A stretch of 64,000 nt of DNA from CAG-492 sp045643465 (GCA_045643465.1 JAZUKV010000033.1:62001-126000), one strand, 5' to 3'; positions 1 through 8,122 are shown, counted from the first letter of the stretch. Notes: generated by a model from the letters alone, not told the origin. Translations and numbers: made by a program.

Positions 1-2
1 CA

Positions 3-350
3 GCAGTAAGTAGTGGGGTTTGGTCTTATGTGGAGCCATTAAATTTAACACCAAGATGGGTTCATTTCGATAAAAGACAATTTCCACCAGCATGTACCGC
101 AGGAGGATATCCTTTAATTTCTAGCGGATCTAAAGGGGTATATGTATTAATAGCTCAAGATGAACTTAATACTTTAGGTTATGCAGCAGGAAGCTTAGAT
201 GGAATTTTTGGAAATAATACAAGAAATGCAGTTATAAGATATCAGAGGGCTAAAGGTCTTACAGCTGATGGAATTGTAGGATGTAATACATGGAAATCGT
301 TACAATCAGATGTAGTGGGAATAGGCAAAAAAAATACAACGGTAGATTAA
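3..350 (+). CDS. C-terminal part of a peptidoglycan-binding protein (5' end outside window)
   Basis: The reading frame is open to the left edge of the window (in-frame from base 3), so the GTG at 30 is probably internal and the gene is truncated by the window. The visible part ends in a PG_binding_1-type domain: a short lead-in (WVHFDKR), then a three-helix repeat with the family features LGYAAGSLDGIFG, T.NAV..YQ and GLTADGIVG..TW. Such domains bind cell-wall peptidoglycan and usually sit on cortex or wall hydrolases or amidases; the catalytic part, if any, lies upstream. A strong terminator follows directly, so this is the last gene of its transcript. Confidence 0.8.
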   Translation, partial: AVSSGVWSYVEPLNLTPRWVHFDKRQFPPACTAGGYPLISSGSKGVYVLIAQDELNTLGYAAGSLDGIFGNNTRNAVIRYQRAKGLTADGIVGCNTWKSLQSDVVGIGKKNTTVD

Positions 351-356
351 GAATAA

Positions 357-391
357 AACGAGATTGAAGCTAAGCTTCAGTTTCGTTTTTT
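357..391 (+). terminator. Rho-independent terminator
   Basis: A 14-bp inverted repeat (357-370 with 374-387, two mismatches) with a 3-nt loop runs into a T-tract at 386-391. It ends the peptidoglycan-binding protein transcript. Confidence 0.85.
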
Positions 392-394
392 CTA

Positions 395-423
395 TTGACA
401 AATAATTTTTGTTAGAGGATAAT
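395..423 (+). promoter_or_regulatory. Sigma-A-type promoter for glucan phosphorylase
   Basis: TTGACA (395-400), 17-bp spacer, GATAAT (418-423). It lies just after the upstream terminator and about 60 bp before the glgP start. Confidence 0.75.
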
Positions 424-484
424 ATATCTATAAAAAATATGCAGAAGAAGAGTTTGTTAAATTACGAAGGAGGAAATTAAAAAT

Positions 485-3058
485 ATGTATGTTTTTAATA
501 AAATAACTGTTATGCCACAGTTACCCGAAAGAATAAGAGGATTATCAATAATTGCTAATAATTTATGGTGGTCTTGGAATACTGAATTTTTACAATTATT
601 TAAAGTCATAGATATAGATTTATGGGAAAAAGTTAATAAAAATCCTATAAAATTTTTAAATCTGATATCTCAAGAAAAATTAGATTCAATAATAGAGGAT
701 AAAGATTTCTTAAAAGAATATGACGAAATATATGAAAATTTTAAAGATTATATGGAAAGCAAATCTACTTGGTTCACAAAAAAATATCCAAATAACCAAA
801 ATGATTTAATAGCATATTTTTCGGCAGAGTACGGATTGGATGAAATTTTACCAATATATTCAGGAGGTTTAGGAATCCTTTCAGGAGATCATTTAAAATC
901 AGCAAGTGATTTAGGAATTCCACTTGTTGCAGTAGGTTTACTATATAAAAACGGATATTTCCATCAAGAAATAGATGGTGCAGGATATCAAAGAGAGCAT
1001 TATAAGACTATGGATGTTGGCTCTTTACCAATATTACCTGTTAAAGATGAACATGGTGAAGATGTATATGTAGAATGTGAATTGCCAAAAGGTACGTTAT
1101 ATTTAAAAGTTTGGAATATACATGTTGGTAGAGCAAAACTTTATCTAATGGATTCAGATAATGAAAAAAATATAGAAGAATATAAAAAAATTACACTTTG
1201 CTTATATGGTGGAAACCAAGAAGATAGAATAAAACAAGAAATTGTTTTAGGAATGGCTGGTACAAAATTGTTGAAACAATTAGGCTATAATCCTACAGTA
1301 TATCATATGAATGAAGGACACTCATCATTTTTGACGTTAGAGCTTATAAAAAATATAATGGAAGAGCGAAAAGTTTCGTTTAATATTGCAAGAGATATAG
1401 TGTCTTCAAAAACAATATTTACAACACATACACCAGTGCCAGCAGGAAATGATATTTTTCCAAAGGATTTGGTTAATAAATATTTTGATGGATTATGGGA
1501 TAAATATGGTATTTCCCATGAAGAATTTTTAAAATTAGGTATGGAACCAAAAGCTAATGTAGATAATAGTGATTTTAATATGGGGATTTTAGCTTTAAAA
1601 ATAGCAGGAAAGAAAAATGGTGTAAGTAAATTACATAGAGAAGTTTCAAGTGAATTGTTTGCTGAAGTTTGGCCAAATATTAGTTCAAATGAATCTCCAA
1701 TAACATATGTAACAAACGGTATTCATACATGTTCATGGCTTGCTCCAAATTTAAAAAGATTATACAATAAATATTTAATTCCATTTTGGCAAGATTCAAT
1801 ATATGATGATAATGTTTGGAATAATATTAGAAATATTCCAAATGAAGAGCTTTGGGAAGAGCATTTGTTAAGAAAGAAAAAATTATTTGAATTAGTTAAA
1901 GAAAGTACTACAAATAGATTAAGAAGAAGCGGATATACATATGAACAAATAAATCAGATAACAAGCAAGCTTAATCCAAATGCTTTAACAATTGGATTTG
2001 CAAGAAGATTTGCAACATATAAAAGAGCTACTTTAATATTTAAAGAATTAGAGCGTATAACTCAAATATTAAATGATGAGAATAGACCAATTCAATTAAT
2101 CTTTGCAGGAAAAGCACATCCAATAGATAAAGAAGGCAAAGATTTGATTAAATTTATACATGAGATTTCTATGAAACCTCAATTTATAGGAAAAATATTC
2201 TTGCTTGAAGACTATAATATTGGTATGTCAAGATATTTAGTAAGTGGTGTTGATGTTTGGCTAAATAACCCAAGAAGACCATTAGAAGCTTCAGGAACTA
2301 GTGGACAAAAAGCATCTGTAAATGGTGCAATTAACTTTAGTGTTTTAGATGGCTGGTGGGCAGAAGGATATAATACAAAAAATGGTTGGAAAATAGGATC
2401 TGAAATTAATTATGATAGTTATGAAATACAAGACAATGAAGATTCTCAGGATTTGTATAATATTCTAGAAAAGAAAATAATTCCAACATATTATGAAGAA
2501 GATAATGGAGTTCCAAATAAATGGGTTGATATTATGAAAGAATCTATTGCAACTACAGGTGGAAAATTTAGTACTTCAAGAATGCTTGTAGATTATATGG
2601 AAAAATTATATATGCCATTATGTAATTTAACGAATAAATATTATACAAATTTGGAAACTGTTGGGCAGTTTAATGAATGGAAGAAAAAAGCTTCTTATAA
2701 TTGGAAAAAAATTGAAATAACACAAAAAGATATTAATAATTTTAATAATGAAATTATAGAAGCAGGCAATAAAATAAATGTTGCTTGTAGAGTTAAATTA
2801 CCAAATATTTCAATGGAAAATATTGAAGTTCAAGTGTATTGTGGACAAATAATGGATAATGGAAAATTAGAAAATGTAACTATAACAAATATGAATTTTA
2901 AATGTAAAGATGAAGAGCTTGATGAATATATTTACGAAGCAGATATAGAGCTAAAATCAGGAGGTAATTTCGGTTATACTTGTAGAGTTATGCCAAAGCA
3001 TGATATGATTTTAGATGCAGAAAATTTAGATTTAATTAAATGGATGGAAGAAAAGTAA
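485..3058 (+). CDS. glgP: alpha-glucan (glycogen/maltodextrin) phosphorylase, GT35
   Basis: This enzyme phosphorolyses alpha-1,4-glucans to glucose 1-phosphate using PLP. The 857-aa protein matches the shorter GT35 branch (alpha-glucan family phosphorylase with an N-terminal DUF3417-like segment, LPERIRGLSIIANNLWWSW). The core carries SAEYGLDEILPIYSGGLGILSGDH near residue 113 and the PLP-binding block around EASGTSGQK, with K609 the likely Schiff-base lysine, followed by NGAINFSVLDGWW. The ATG has an AAGGAGG site seven to nine bases upstream. It is monocistronic, with its own promoter upstream and an RNA gene downstream. Choice of glycogen or maltodextrin substrate cannot be decided from sequence. 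No other glycogen genes are in the window. Confidence 0.93.
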   Translation: MYVFNKITVMPQLPERIRGLSIIANNLWWSWNTEFLQLFKVIDIDLWEKVNKNPIKFLNLISQEKLDSIIEDKDFLKEYDEIYENFKDYMESKSTWFTKKYPNNQNDLIAYFSAEYGLDEILPIYSGGLGILSGDHLKSASDLGIPLVAVGLLYKNGYFHQEIDGAGYQREHYKTMDVGSLPILPVKDEHGEDVYVECELPKGTLYLKVWNIHVGRAKLYLMDSDNEKNIEEYKKITLCLYGGNQEDRIKQEIVLGMAGTKLLKQLGYNPTVYHMNEGHSSFLTLELIKNIMEERKVSFNIARDIVSSKTIFTTHTPVPAGNDIFPKDLVNKYFDGLWDKYGISHEEFLKLGMEPKANVDNSDFNMGILALKIAGKKNGVSKLHREVSSELFAEVWPNISSNESPITYVTNGIHTCSWLAPNLKRLYNKYLIPFWQDSIYDDNVWNNIRNIPNEELWEEHLLRKKKLFELVKESTTNRLRRSGYTYEQINQITSKLNPNALTIGFARRFATYKRATLIFKELERITQILNDENRPIQLIFAGKAHPIDKEGKDLIKFIHEISMKPQFIGKIFLLEDYNIGMSRYLVSGVDVWLNNPRRPLEASGTSGQKASVNGAINFSVLDGWWAEGYNTKNGWKIGSEINYDSYEIQDNEDSQDLYNILEKKIIPTYYEEDNGVPNKWVDIMKESIATTGGKFSTSRMLVDYMEKLYMPLCNLTNKYYTNLETVGQFNEWKKKASYNWKKIEITQKDINNFNNEIIEAGNKINVACRVKLPNISMENIEVQVYCGQIMDNGKLENVTITNMNFKCKDEELDEYIYEADIELKSGGNFGYTCRVMPKHDMILDAENLDLIKWMEEK

Positions 3059-3067
3059 AAACATTGC

Positions 3068-3096
3068 TTGACATAAATAAATATGAATGATATAAT
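3068..3096 (+). promoter_or_regulatory. Consensus promoter of the structured RNA
   Basis: TTGACA (3068-3073), exactly 17 bp, TATAAT (3091-3096). This is a fully consensus sigma-A promoter with no ribosome-binding site or plausible start codon behind it. The predicted transcript starts near 3103. Confidence 0.85.
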
Positions 3097-3102
3097 TTGC
3101 CG

Positions 3103-3345
3103 TGATGATTGCTTAGAATGAAGGATAATAATCATCTGCCATAAGGTGATATTTATATAATGAGCTCCCTCGCATAGTACATATGCATAGTTTTATAAAT
3201 ATCACCACTAATTTACTATATTGGGGTAAATTGGCTTTCCCCATGCCCTCAACTAAAGAGTATGGGGTAATCAAGCTCAAGGGGGCTAGAGCTTGTTATT
3301 ATATATTGCGTAGGCGTTCTTATAGAGCGTCTACGCATTTTTTTT
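3103..3345 (+). ncRNA. Stand-alone structured RNA, about 240 nt, with pseudoknot (raiA-type candidate)
   Basis: This stretch has its own consensus promoter and intrinsic terminator but no believable gene; the only open frame (from 3183) lacks a ribosome site and is basic low-complexity sequence. Seen in sequence: hairpin 3104-3110/3130-3136; a perfect 13-bp stem 3145-3157/3194-3206 capped by 3172-3176/3182-3186; stem 3239-3244/3262-3267 with inner CTC/GAG; a perfect 7-bp stem 3272-3278/3289-3295. The loop of the last stem (3280-3287, AGGGGGCT) can pair with 3163-3170 (AGCTCCCT) over 8 bp, forming a pseudoknot. Size, pseudoknotting and clostridial host recall the raiA-motif RNA. That family assignment is from memory and unverified; a divergent 6S RNA seems less likely. 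Confidence 0.8.
3307..3345 (+). terminator. Terminator of the structured RNA
   Basis: A 13-bp stem (3307-3319 with 3325-3337, one G-T pair and one mismatch) with a 5-nt loop is followed by eight T residues. Confidence 0.9.
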
Positions 3346-3387
3346 ATAAAATAAAACGCAAAATATTAAAAAAAACGTCAAATTAGG

Positions 3388-3416
3388 TTGTATCTAAGAC
3401 ATTTTAGTGATATACT
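3388..3416 (+). promoter_or_regulatory. Promoter of pyk
   Basis: TTGTAT (3388-3393), 17 bp, TATACT (3411-3416), placed about 35 bp before the pyk start. Confidence 0.6.
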
Positions 3417-3449
3417 ATTATAGTTAAATTGAATTTGGAGGAATATAAA

Positions 3450-4889
3450 ATGATTAACACTAAAAGAACTAAAATTGTATGTACAATAGGACCAGCAACA
3501 AAAGATGTTGAGGTTTTAAAGAAAATGATGATAGCAGGAATGAACGTAGCAAGATTAAATTTCTCACATGGATCTTTTGAAGACCAAGAAGTGTATTACA
3601 ATGCGGTAAAAAAAGCAAGAGCAGAAGTTGGTTTACCAGTTGCAATACTTTTAGATACACAAGGACCTGAAATAAGAACAGGAAAATTAGTAGAAAATCC
3701 TGTAACATTAAAGGCTGAAGAAACATTTACTTTAGTAAATGAAGATATAATAGGAGATAATACAAAAACTTCTGTAACATATAAAGAATTATATAAAGAT
3801 GTAGAGCCAGGAACAACAATTTTAATCGATGACGGAAAAATTGAATTAGAAGTTGAAAGAATAGATGGAAAAGATATAGTTTGTAAGGTAATGAACGGTG
3901 GAAATTTAGGAAATAGAAAAAGTATAAATGTTCCAGGAAGACATATCAATTTACCTGCCTTAAAGGAAAAAGATATTCAAGATTTAATTGATGGTTGTAA
4001 GTATGATTTTGATTTCATAGCAGCTTCATTTATAAGAAGTGCTGATGATGTAAGAGCTATTCGTAAAGTTTTAGCTGAACATGGAGGAGAAAAAATTAAA
4101 ATTATATCTAAGATAGAAAGCCAAGAGGGTGTAGAAAACTTAGATGAAATATTAGAAGTTTCAGATGGTATAATGGTTGCACGTGGAGATATGGGTGTAG
4201 AATTACCAATGGAAGAAGTACCGCTAGTTCAAAAGAGAATTATAAAAAAATGTAATAAATTAGGAAAGATAGTTATCACAGCTACACAAATGTTAGAATC
4301 AATGACAGAAAATCCTCGTGCTACAAGAGCAGAAGTAAGCGATGTGGCTAATGCTATATTTGACTTAACAGGAGCTGTAATGCTTTCTGGAGAAAGTGCT
4401 ATGGGAAAATATCCTGTACAATGTGTTGAGACAATGTCAAAGATTGCTCATGCAACAGAATCTGCAATTAGTTATGATAAAAGAATCGCTAAAAGAGATT
4501 TTGAATTAGGTATTGATGATTATGAATTTTATTTAGATCAATCAATTTGTTCAGCAGCAAGAAAAATGGATGCCAAAGCAATATTTGCATATACAGAGGA
4601 AGGAAATACTCCAAGAAAAATTTCAAGCTTTTTCCCAAATTGTCCAATAATAGCTGTAACAAATAATGAAAAAACATATAGACAATGTGCATTAGTTGCA
4701 GATGTTATTCCATTATACATAGAAGAAAAGGCAGAGCCTAAAGACGTAATTTCAAAAGGAATAGATAAAGCTATTGAATTAGGAATTATTAATAAAGGTG
4801 ATGTAATAGCAATTGCTGGTGGAGAAACTATTTTAGCAAACAATGTTTCAGAAATGAATAGAACAATTGGTGGAGTTATATATGCATAA
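3450..4889 (+). CDS. pyk: pyruvate kinase
   Basis: It catalyses the last glycolytic step, phosphoenolpyruvate + ADP to pyruvate + ATP, in the cytosol. Family motifs are in order: KIVCTIGPAT at the N-terminus, ARLNFSHG, the IAASFIRSADDV strand, KIESQEGVENLDEI, then MVARGDMGVELP near residue 240 and TATQMLESM. At 479 aa it is the classical length without the extra C-terminal PEP-utiliser domain found in bacilli. The ATG at 3450 is preferred over an upstream in-frame TTG because TTGGAGGA lies just before it. It is monocistronic, with its own promoter and a strong terminator downstream. Confidence 0.96.
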   Translation: MINTKRTKIVCTIGPATKDVEVLKKMMIAGMNVARLNFSHGSFEDQEVYYNAVKKARAEVGLPVAILLDTQGPEIRTGKLVENPVTLKAEETFTLVNEDIIGDNTKTSVTYKELYKDVEPGTTILIDDGKIELEVERIDGKDIVCKVMNGGNLGNRKSINVPGRHINLPALKEKDIQDLIDGCKYDFDFIAASFIRSADDVRAIRKVLAEHGGEKIKIISKIESQEGVENLDEILEVSDGIMVARGDMGVELPMEEVPLVQKRIIKKCNKLGKIVITATQMLESMTENPRATRAEVSDVANAIFDLTGAVMLSGESAMGKYPVQCVETMSKIAHATESAISYDKRIAKRDFELGIDDYEFYLDQSICSAARKMDAKAIFAYTEEGNTPRKISSFFPNCPIIAVTNNEKTYRQCALVADVIPLYIEEKAEPKDVISKGIDKAIELGIINKGDVIAIAGGETILANNVSEMNRTIGGVIYA

Positions 4890-4908
4890 GTAGATATTTT
4901 AAATTAAA

Positions 4909-4957
4909 ATAATCCAATTCAGTAGATTAAGAAATCTATTGATTGGATTATTTTTTT
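4909..4957 (+). terminator. Terminator after pyk
   Basis: Outer stem 4909-4918/4942-4951 plus an inner AGATT/AATCT stem, running into seven T residues. Confidence 0.85.
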
Positions 4958-4970
4958 ACAAAAAATACAT

Positions 4971-5025
4971 TAATATTACAATAATATTACGGTAATATTA
5001 CAAGTAATTTGCAAAAATATTACAA
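4971..5025 (+). repeat. 11-bp tandem repeat array overlapping a promoter
   Basis: Five consecutive 11-bp units: TAATATTACAA (4971), TAATATTACGG (4982), TAATATTACAA (4993), a degenerate GTAATTTGCAA (5004) and AAATATTACAA (5015). The period matches one helical turn, so every copy faces the same side of the DNA. Unit 4 contains the -35 box and unit 5 fills the spacer of the downstream promoter. GTAATATTAC at 4992-5001 is also palindromic. Confidence 0.85.
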
Positions 5026-5037
5026 ATATGGTATAAT
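5009..5037 (+). promoter_or_regulatory. Promoter inside the 11-bp repeat array
   Basis: TTGCAA (5009-5014), 17-bp spacer, TATAAT (5032-5037). It lies about 30 bp before the small membrane protein gene. Confidence 0.7.
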
Positions 5038-5065
5038 TAACTATATTAATTGGTAGGTGATGATT

Positions 5066-5404
5066 ATGGTAATTATATATATATTGTATTTTATAATAGT
5101 TATAGCTATCGCTGTAATAGGTTGTGTATGTTTAAAAATTAAAGCAAGTGGCATGAACGTAAAAGACTTTTTAGATTTTGTTTTTGCAATAAATGATTTG
5201 GATAATTTATATTTTTATTCAAAAAATAAAATTAAAATGACTGAAAATGAACAAAAAATATTTTTAAAAGAAGCAGAAAAATTATTTGCTAAGTTTGAAA
5301 AAGTACCATCAATGCTATGGGAAGATGAATATGAAAAATATGAATCAGTTTTGGAAATGTATAAAAATATAAGATTATTAAATTGGGAAGAAGCCACAGT
5401 ATAA
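5066..5404 (+). CDS. small membrane-anchored protein of unknown function
   Basis: A 112-aa protein that I do not recognise. Residues 1-24 form one hydrophobic membrane segment (YILYFIIVIAIAVIGCVCL), followed by a charged, mostly helical cytoplasmic or external part rich in Lys, Glu and Phe (ENEQKIFLKEAEKLFAKFEKV, WEDEYEKYESVLEMYKNIRLL). I chose ATG 5066 because AGGTG sits six bases upstream; GTG 5057 and ATG 5060 are possible but have no site. It is transcribed alone between two terminators. The notable thing is its promoter, which is built into a five-unit 11-bp repeat, so expression is probably tightly controlled. Confidence 0.75.
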   Translation: MVIIYILYFIIVIAIAVIGCVCLKIKASGMNVKDFLDFVFAINDLDNLYFYSKNKIKMTENEQKIFLKEAEKLFAKFEKVPSMLWEDEYEKYESVLEMYKNIRLLNWEEATV

Positions 5405-5420
5405 TAATTAAGAATATAGA

Positions 5421-5452
5421 AACACTAAAATTTAAATTTTAGTGTTTTTTTT
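5421..5452 (+). terminator. Terminator
   Basis: A perfect 26-bp palindrome (5421-5446, arms AACACTAAAATTT) is followed by further T residues. Confidence 0.85.
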
Positions 5453-5505
5453 ATTTTTGACTAATATAATTAATTATATAATAAAGTTTTAGGAGCGAGG
5501 AATTT

Positions 5506-6648
5506 ATGCAAATCAGATATTTTGATAATGCTGCCACAACAGCTGTTAGACCAGAAGTTATTAAAGAAATGATTCCATACTTAGGTGTAGAGTATGGAAA
5601 TCCATCATCTTTGTATACATTAGGTAGAAGAAACCACAAAGCTATAGATAAAGCAAGATTACAAATTGCTAAAGCATTAAATTGTAGGTCAGATGAGATA
5701 TATTTTACGTCATGTGGAAGTGAAAGTGACAATTTGGCAATAAAAGGAATTATGTATGCAAATACAAATAAAGGAAAACATATGATAACATCTAAAATTG
5801 AGCATCCAGCAGTACTTAATACATGTAGGTGGTTAGAAAAAAATGGTTATGAAGTTACTTATATAAATGTCGATGAAAATGGTAAAATTGATATGGAGGA
5901 ATTAAAAAGCTCTATTAGATTAGATACAGTTTTGATATCAATAATGTTTGCTAACAATGAAATAGGAACTGTGCAACCAATAGAAGAAATTGCAGAAATT
6001 GCAAAACAGAATAATGTAATTTTTCATACTGATGCAGTTCAAGCTGTTGGTAATGTAAAAATTGATGTACAAGAAATGAAAATTGATGCACTTTCTTTAT
6101 CAGGTCATAAATTATATGCACCTAAAGGAATTGGAGCTTTATATGTAAAAAATGATATAAATTTTGAAAGAATTCAACATGGTGGACATCAAGAGCAAAA
6201 TAAAAGAGCAGGTACAGAGAATGTAGCTAGCATAATTGCTTTAGGCAAAGCTATAGAGCTTATATACAGTGATTTTGAATCATATAATAACCATTTAAAA
6301 AAGCTAAGGGATTTTTATATTAAGGAAATTGAGCAAAATATAGAAGATATAAAATTAAATGGAGATAGAATTAATAGATTACCAGGAAATGCTAATATAT
6401 CATTTAAAAACATTGATGCAGGTCAATTATTATTATATTTAGATTCTTTTGGAATTTGTGCATCTGCAGGGTCTGCATGTACAGCAGGTTCATTAGAGCC
6501 ATCACATGTATTACTAGCTATTGGTTTAAAAGAGCAATATGCTTCAGGAACATTAAGAACAAGTTTTGGGAAAGATAATACTATAGAGGATGTTAAATTT
6601 TTGATAGAAAAAATTTGTGAATATGTTAAATTTGTAAATAAAAAATAA
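5506..6648 (+). CDS. cysteine desulfurase (IscS/NifS family)
   Basis: A PLP enzyme that removes sulfur from cysteine as a persulfide for Fe-S clusters and tRNA thiolation. The 380-aa length is normal. Seen: FDNAATT at the N-terminus, the SCGSESDNLAIKG cofactor loop, FHTDAVQAVG, SLSGHK with K202 as the PLP lysine, and the mobile loop ASAGSAC.AG with C325 as the persulfide cysteine. AGGAGCGAGG precedes the ATG. No IscU or other cluster genes adjoin it, so it may mainly serve the MnmA thiouridylase encoded at 40.3 kb, which is an inference. The iscS versus nifS name cannot be settled. Confidence 0.93.
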   Translation: MQIRYFDNAATTAVRPEVIKEMIPYLGVEYGNPSSLYTLGRRNHKAIDKARLQIAKALNCRSDEIYFTSCGSESDNLAIKGIMYANTNKGKHMITSKIEHPAVLNTCRWLEKNGYEVTYINVDENGKIDMEELKSSIRLDTVLISIMFANNEIGTVQPIEEIAEIAKQNNVIFHTDAVQAVGNVKIDVQEMKIDALSLSGHKLYAPKGIGALYVKNDINFERIQHGGHQEQNKRAGTENVASIIALGKAIELIYSDFESYNNHLKKLRDFYIKEIEQNIEDIKLNGDRINRLPGNANISFKNIDAGQLLLYLDSFGICASAGSACTAGSLEPSHVLLAIGLKEQYASGTLRTSFGKDNTIEDVKFLIEKICEYVKFVNKK

Positions 6649-6706
6649 TAGTTGTTTTTTTTACCTAAATAGTATATAGTAAATATTAACTAGGAGGTAT
6701 GCACAA

Positions 6707-6892
6707 ATGAAAAAAAAATCAAAATATGATGAGTATTTATTTTATTTGCAAAAGATATTGGATTTATTAGAAAATATAGCTGATGAAGATTTAAGAAAAA
6801 ATATTCTAAAAAATATTTTAAAATGTAATAAAGCTATATCTGAATTTAATGAAATAGAATTAAAAAAGTTGAATGAAATGATTTTTAAGTAA
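6707..6892 (+). CDS. small helical protein of unknown function
   Basis: A 61-aa product with no recognised family. It is Lys/Glu/Asn-rich and probably a helical hairpin (YLFYLQKILDLLENI and LRKNILKNILKCNKAI). A clear TAGGAGGT site lies nine bases before the ATG, and the same arrangement precedes the next small gene, so the two may be made together. A similar small charged protein is hard to classify by eye. Confidence 0.6.
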   Translation: MKKKSKYDEYLFYLQKILDLLENIADEDLRKNILKNILKCNKAISEFNEIELKKLNEMIFK

Positions 6893-6960
6893 AAATTGGT
6901 AATGCATATATTAATAAAAAAAAGATATACTAATAACAAAATATTTTAGGAGGTATGTCA

Positions 6961-7095
6961 ATGAAATTTCTTAAAGGTGTTTTAGTTGGTAGTATGTTTT
7001 GTGCAGGAACTATGATTATGTATAAAGAAGGTTTATTTGATTGTAATAAAGTTATGAAAAAATGCAAAAAAATAGCTAAAAAAATGAAAATATAG
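6961..7095 (+). CDS. very small membrane protein (44 aa)
   Basis: A 44-aa product beginning with a hydrophobic segment (FLKGVLVGSMFCAGTMIMY) and ending in a Lys-rich tail (MKKCKKIAKKMKI), which resembles YtxH-type small membrane proteins in layout only. TAGGAGGT lies directly upstream of the ATG. A strong bidirectional terminator begins four bases after the stop. It is probably co-transcribed with the 61-aa gene just before it. Confidence 0.65.
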   Translation: MKFLKGVLVGSMFCAGTMIMYKEGLFDCNKVMKKCKKIAKKMKI

Positions 7096-7098
7096 TAT

Positions 7099-7139
7099 AA
7101 AACGAACATTTAAGAGCTTAGCTCTCTAATGTTCGTTTT
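7099..7139. terminator. Bidirectional terminator between convergent genes
   Basis: Arms 7099-7110 and 7128-7139 (AAAACGAACATT and its complement) with an inner AGAGCT/AGCTCT stem, rich in A and T on both sides. Confidence 0.85.
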
Positions 7140-7143
7140 ATTA

Positions 7144-7569
7144 TTATTTATTTTTTTCTTCTTCCATAGATCTATCAAAAAATTCATTACAGTTACAATC
7201 TAGTTTCTCACCTTTTAAGCATTTTCCTTGGTGATGGCAAGTTGTACAGATTTTTGAATGTTTTACTTTATTTGCCCAAATTTCTATTTCATAAAATTTA
7301 TTTGCACATAATGGTCCAAAAACAAATTGACCAGCTTTGTCTGTAATAGTATGAGTAACAGGTTTTCTTTCTATTTTTCCACAATCTTTGTCAACTTCTA
7401 TTAATTTTACAACAGCATCTTGTATAGGTTCATCATAGCAATCTTTAATTACACCATATATAACAGAGCGATTGTCTTCTGGTAAATGGATATCGACATC
7501 AAATTGTTTTCCAGCAGAAACAAAACCTTCGACTCCTATAACAGGGCATACATTTTTATCATATTCCAT
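7144..7569 (-). CDS. Cys-rich carboxypeptidase-regulatory-like domain protein
   Basis: A 141-aa protein that fits a known clostridial family of small proteins with one carboxypeptidase-regulatory-like (transthyretin-like) beta-sandwich. Residues 35-95 (SVIYGVIKDCYDEPIQDAVVKLIEV ... ITDKAGQFVFGPL) hold the G.V.D....P...A.V.L...D..G.F.F pattern. The N-terminus (NVCPVIGVEGFVSAGKQFDVDI) is also typical. The C-terminal third is Cys-rich (CTTCHHQGKC, LDCNCNEF). There is no signal peptide. AAAGGAGAA precedes the ATG. Function is not known; a structural or coat role would be a guess. Confidence 0.75.
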   Translation of the reverse strand: MEYDKNVCPVIGVEGFVSAGKQFDVDIHLPEDNRSVIYGVIKDCYDEPIQDAVVKLIEVDKDCGKIERKPVTHTITDKAGQFVFGPLCANKFYEIEIWANKVKHSKICTTCHHQGKCLKGEKLDCNCNEFFDRSMEEEKNK

Positions 7570-7644
7570 AATAATTCTCCTTTCAATATATAACAGCTCT
7601 TTTTCTGTTTATGTTATATTGTATGAAAAAAAAATCGAATTGTG

Positions 7645-7681
7645 CAAAAAAATAAAGCTTTATATTGCATAAGGCTTTATT
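7645..7681 (-). terminator. Terminator of the 7688-8122 gene
   Basis: AATAAAGC (7651-7658) pairs with GCTTTATT (7674-7681). Read on the minus strand the hairpin runs into a T-tract. Confidence 0.75.
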
Positions 7682-7687
7682 TTGATA

Positions 7688-8122
7688 TTAATTATTTATT
7701 GTTGGTATTGTTTGAGGTAACAAAAGCGGAATATCGCTTTTAAATCTTAATTGTTTTCTTGTAAATAGGTGACCCAATTTATAGAAAAAAGTTTTAAAGA
7801 AGCTATAGTAAGTTTTGAATTTAAGTAACTTTACAGTATACATCAAATTTTTGTAAGTTTTTTTACCATGTTTATCATATAAAGTAAGATAGTTTTGTGA
7901 ATTTATCAAATTTGCTAAATCTTGTTTTTGATAAATATTTGGAACAAATTTTCTATATGCTTTTGGTCCATAAATTTCGTATATTAAATTAAATTTTTTA
8001 TAAGAGCTTTTAAAAGTAACATATGTTTTAAAAACTTTATTAAACATATATTCTTCATATTCTATTTCTGCTTCAATATCGCGAACATCACTTTTAATTA
8101 CATATTTTAAATATTTATTCAT
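7688..8122 (-). CDS. hypothetical protein
   Basis: A 144-aa protein, basic and aromatic-rich, that I do not recognise. It has no signal peptide or membrane segment. A middle segment (YEIYGPKAYRKFVPNIYQKQDLANLI) and a Phe/Tyr/Lys-rich run (FKTYYSFFKTFFYKLGHLF) are the main features. AGAGG precedes the ATG by seven bases. It is divergent from spoIVB, which starts 135 bp away, and has its own terminator. Confidence 0.65.
   Translation of the reverse strand: MNKYLKYVIKSDVRDIEAEIEYEEYMFNKVFKTYVTFKSSYKKFNLIYEIYGPKAYRKFVPNIYQKQDLANLINSQNYLTLYDKHGKKTYKNLMYTVKLLKFKTYYSFFKTFFYKLGHLFTRKQLRFKSDIPLLLPQTIPTINN

Noticed and set aside
3103..3345. 6S RNA as identity of the structured RNA
   Set aside because: 6S RNA should form one long rod with a central bubble and pairing 5' and 3' ends. 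Here the ends do not pair and a pseudoknot links distant loops.
3183..3386. Open frame of 67 codons downstream of the glucan phosphorylase gene
   Set aside because: It has no ribosome-binding site, lies inside a transcript defined by its own promoter and terminator, runs through the terminator stem, and encodes basic low-complexity sequence. The RNA reading explains the stretch better.
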